From NCBI GenBank assembly GCA_021808545.1, contig JAKBBM010000021.1:1-36045 (forward strand): DNA of 36,045 bases, in the 5' to 3' direction. Shown here in pieces: positions 34,149 to 36,045 of this stretch (positions are counted from its first letter, which is position 1; each line of letters begins with the position of its first letter). Source of the DNA: Pseudomonadota bacterium (GTDB lineage: Bacteria; Pseudomonadota; Alphaproteobacteria; Acetobacterales; Acetobacteraceae). The position numbers and the translations under genes were made by a program. Under the pieces are notes generated by a model that was not told the DNA's origin, searched no databases, and saw only the letters and a list, made by a program, of their open reading frames with translations.

Positions 34149-34205
34149 AGCGGCCTGACTAGCGCATTTTTCCCCCGCCCAAAACTGTGCTTAAACCCGC
34201 CCTCA

Positions 34206-35945
34206 ATGACCGACCATCCCGCCAGCGCCCCCCTCATCCGCCGTTTGTGGCGCGACCATGTGAAACATTATAAAGGCCGCATCGCGCTCATCGTGGTGAT
34301 GACGCTGGTTATGTCCGGCACCACGGCACTTTACCCAGCGCTGATCGACTGGGCCTTCACCATGTTCGCGCATAAGGACCCGCGCATCCTCTACCAAGTG
34401 CCGCTGATGGTGCTCGCCGTGACGGCGGTGAAGGGGATTTCCATGTATTTCCAGGCGGTGCTGACGCAGGACATGGTGTTGCTGGTGATCCGCCGGCTAC
34501 AAAACGCGATGTTCGGGCATTTAACCGACGCGGCACTGGAACGGGTGGAGCGCGAGGCCCCGGCCCAGCTCGCCGCGCGCTTCACCACCGACGCCACCGT
34601 GATCCGCGAGGCGATGACCCGTGCCGTGAATGCCGTGGCCGATGCCGCCACCGTGGTCGGGCTGGTGATCACCATGTTCGCCATCGATTGGCGCCTAAGC
34701 CTGATTGCCGCCCTGCTCTACCCGCTGGCCGGGATTCCGGTGGACCGGATCGGCCGGCGGATGCGCCGCGCCTCGGGCGGGATGCAAGAGCGCATGGGCG
34801 AGGCCGCCGCCATGCTGAATGAAAGCTTCGCCCAGGCCCGCGCTGTGCGCGCCTATGGGCTGGAGGCGCTGGAGCGCCAGCGCGCAGCGCAAACCTTCAC
34901 CGCCCTTTATAACGCGCTGATCCGCATGATCCGCGTGCGCGCCCGGCTGGACCCGATTTTGGAAGTGCTGGCCGGCGTGGCGGTGGCACTGGTGATTGGC
35001 TTTGAGGGCTGGCGCAACGCCACCGGCAATGGCGGGGTTGGCAATTTCATGGGCTTTGTCTCGGCCCTGCTCATCGCCTCGCGCCCGTTGCGGGCCCTGG
35101 GCACCATGAATGCCGCCATCCAGGAGGGGCTGGCGGGCCTCGCGCGCGTGTTCACGGTTGTGGATGAACCCCCCGCTATCGCCGATGCGCCACATGCCAT
35201 CGCCCTGCCCGCTGGGCCGGGCGCGCTGGCGTTCCAGGATGTCACCTTCACCTACCCGGATGGGCGGCCGGGCCTGAAAGGTCTCAGCTTTACCGCGGCA
35301 CCGGGGCGGATGCTGGCGCTCGTCGGTGCCTCGGGGGCTGGCAAATCCACCGCCCTGGCGCTGATCCCGCGGCTTTATATGCCAGGCAGCGGGCATATTT
35401 TCATCGATGGCACCGACATCGCCAACGTCACCCTTGCCTCCTTGCGCGGCGCCATCGCCTATGTCGGGCAGGAGGCGCTGCTGTTTGACGATACGATCGG
35501 TGCCAATATCCGCCTGGGTCGGCCCGGCGCCAGCGACGAAGATCTGTATGCGGCGGCCGAGGCGGCAGCCTGCGGCTTTATTCACGACATGCCCGAGGGC
35601 TTTGCCACCCGTGTGGGGGTGAACGGGCAGCGGCTTTCGGGTGGGCAGCGCCAGCGTGTGGCGATTGCGCGCGCGATTTTACGCAATCCACGCATTTTGC
35701 TGCTGGATGAGGCGACCAGCGCCCTGGACACGGAAAGCGAGGCGCTGGTGCAAGCGGCCCTGACCCGGCTACGGCAAGGGCGCACGACCATTGTGGTCGC
35801 GCACCGCCTGTCCACCGTGCGCGATGCCGATCAGATCGTGGTGATGGCCGATGGCCAGGCAGTCGAGGTCGGCACCCATGCCGACCTTCTAGACCGCGAC
35901 GGCGCCTTTGCCCGGCTTGTCAGGGCGCAGGCCCTGGCCGCCTGA
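34206..35945 (+). CDS. ABC exporter, MsbA-like (TMD-NBD fusion)
   Basis: A 579-residue half-transporter. The membrane domain (about 1-320) holds segments such as IALIVVMTLVMSGTTALYPA and VVGLVITMFAIDWRLSLIAA, and the coupling helix region ARFTTDATVIREAMTRAV. The nucleotide-binding domain has Walker A LVGASGAGKST, the Q-loop YVGQEALLF, signature LSGGQRQRVAIARA, Walker B ILLLDEATSALD, and the H-loop VAHRLSTV. This is the MsbA/LmrA group, which flips lipid A or other lipids; nearby lipid A genes at the other end of the window make MsbA plausible but do not prove it. The ATG at 34206 follows a short gap after the divergent phosphatase. The frame is open far upstream, but that part lies antisense to the phosphatase gene. 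Confidence 0.86.
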   Translation: MTDHPASAPLIRRLWRDHVKHYKGRIALIVVMTLVMSGTTALYPALIDWAFTMFAHKDPRILYQVPLMVLAVTAVKGISMYFQAVLTQDMVLLVIRRLQNAMFGHLTDAALERVEREAPAQLAARFTTDATVIREAMTRAVNAVADAATVVGLVITMFAIDWRLSLIAALLYPLAGIPVDRIGRRMRRASGGMQERMGEAAAMLNESFAQARAVRAYGLEALERQRAAQTFTALYNALIRMIRVRARLDPILEVLAGVAVALVIGFEGWRNATGNGGVGNFMGFVSALLIASRPLRALGTMNAAIQEGLAGLARVFTVVDEPPAIADAPHAIALPAGPGALAFQDVTFTYPDGRPGLKGLSFTAAPGRMLALVGASGAGKSTALALIPRLYMPGSGHIFIDGTDIANVTLASLRGAIAYVGQEALLFDDTIGANIRLGRPGASDEDLYAAAEAAACGFIHDMPEGFATRVGVNGQRLSGGQRQRVAIARAILRNPRILLLDEATSALDTESEALVQAALTRLRQGRTTIVVAHRLSTVRDADQIVVMADGQAVEVGTHADLLDRDGAFARLVRAQALAA

Positions 35946-35960
35946 TGCCGGTAGGGCGGC

Positions 35961-36045
35961 TTACCCCGCCGCCAGTGCCCTTTTGCCAATATCCCGGCGG
36001 CAGAAGCCATCTTCCCAGTCGATCGCATCCACCGCCACGTAGGCG
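35961..36045 (-). CDS. purD: Phosphoribosylamine-glycine ligase, C-terminal end
   Basis: Reading the minus strand from the window edge gives AYVAVDAIDWEDGFCRRDIG, then KRALAAG and a TAA stop at 35961. The block V-D-x-I-D-W-x-x-G-F-C-R-R-D-I-G is characteristic of the very C-terminus of PurD (GAR synthetase, purine synthesis). Only 27 residues are inside the window, so the call rests on this one block. The gene runs off the end and converges with the ABC exporter, 15 bases from its stop. Confidence 0.7.
   Translation of the reverse strand, partial: AYVAVDAIDWEDGFCRRDIGKRALAAG

Noticed and set aside
33435-34205. Long in-frame extension upstream of the MsbA-like exporter
   Set aside because: It lies antisense to the phosphatase gene, which has a clear catalytic motif. 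The exporter's family N-terminus starts at 34206. The extension shows no domain.

Overview
The window is about 36 kb of GC-rich, densely packed bacterial chromosome. I read it as an alphaproteobacterium, most likely of the Acetobacteraceae type. The evidence is gene content: a lipid A gene set, a SmoEFGK-like polyol ABC transporter, a bactofilin, a nadABC operon next to a Nudix-related regulator, and glycosyltransferases with accessory domains known from this group. The genus cannot be fixed from the sequence alone. I saw no rRNA, complete tRNA, CRISPR array, transposase or phage gene.

Layout. 1-2269 (+): the end of waaA, then lpxK and an LpxL-type acyltransferase, coupled by ATGA overlaps (lipid A/Kdo assembly). 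2447-4571 (+): two AT-rich genes, a GT61-type transferase and a protein with an HTKG motif, which look acquired. 4633-10364 (-): four genes, namely a GT2/GT4 fusion, a GT-A-like protein, a sulfotransferase-fold protein and a degenerate methyltransferase. 10572-14223 (+), divergent from these: two small accessory-domain proteins and a TPR/GT32-like transferase. 14237-15805 (-): an exported GH5-like glycosidase. Together 2.4-15.8 kb form a surface polysaccharide or glycan-decoration locus.

15841-23413: a small methyltransferase, then a polyol-uptake cluster. It has the transporter smoE-smoF-smoG-smoK (-), a divergent HAD phosphatase (+) and a mannitol/polyol dehydrogenase (-). The likely path is periplasmic capture, ATP-driven uptake, then NAD-dependent oxidation to a ketose. 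Two G/C homopolymer tracts lie at the 5' ends of genes in this cluster. One is an 11-base run in the smoE signal peptide. The other is a 6-base run where the dehydrogenase N-terminus appears to go out of frame.

23.4-25.3 kb: a SulP/STAS anion transporter preceded by a structured leader whose last stem would cover the ribosome binding site. 25.3-29.5 kb (-): nadA-nadB-nadC with two perfect 21-bp palindromes in front of nadA, and a NadQ/NrtR-like Nudix-winged-helix gene just upstream. 29.6-32.7 kb (-): an Nramp Mn/Fe transporter with a palindromic candidate operator, a TSUP exporter, and a PfkB kinase whose stop codon overlaps the TSUP start. 32.8-36.0 kb: a bactofilin with a clear intrinsic terminator, a CX5R phosphatase, an MsbA-like ABC exporter and the 3' end of purD.

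The points most worth following up are the SulP leader, the twin nad operators, the homopolymer tracts in the polyol genes, and the repeated accessory domains spread over several proteins of the glycan locus.
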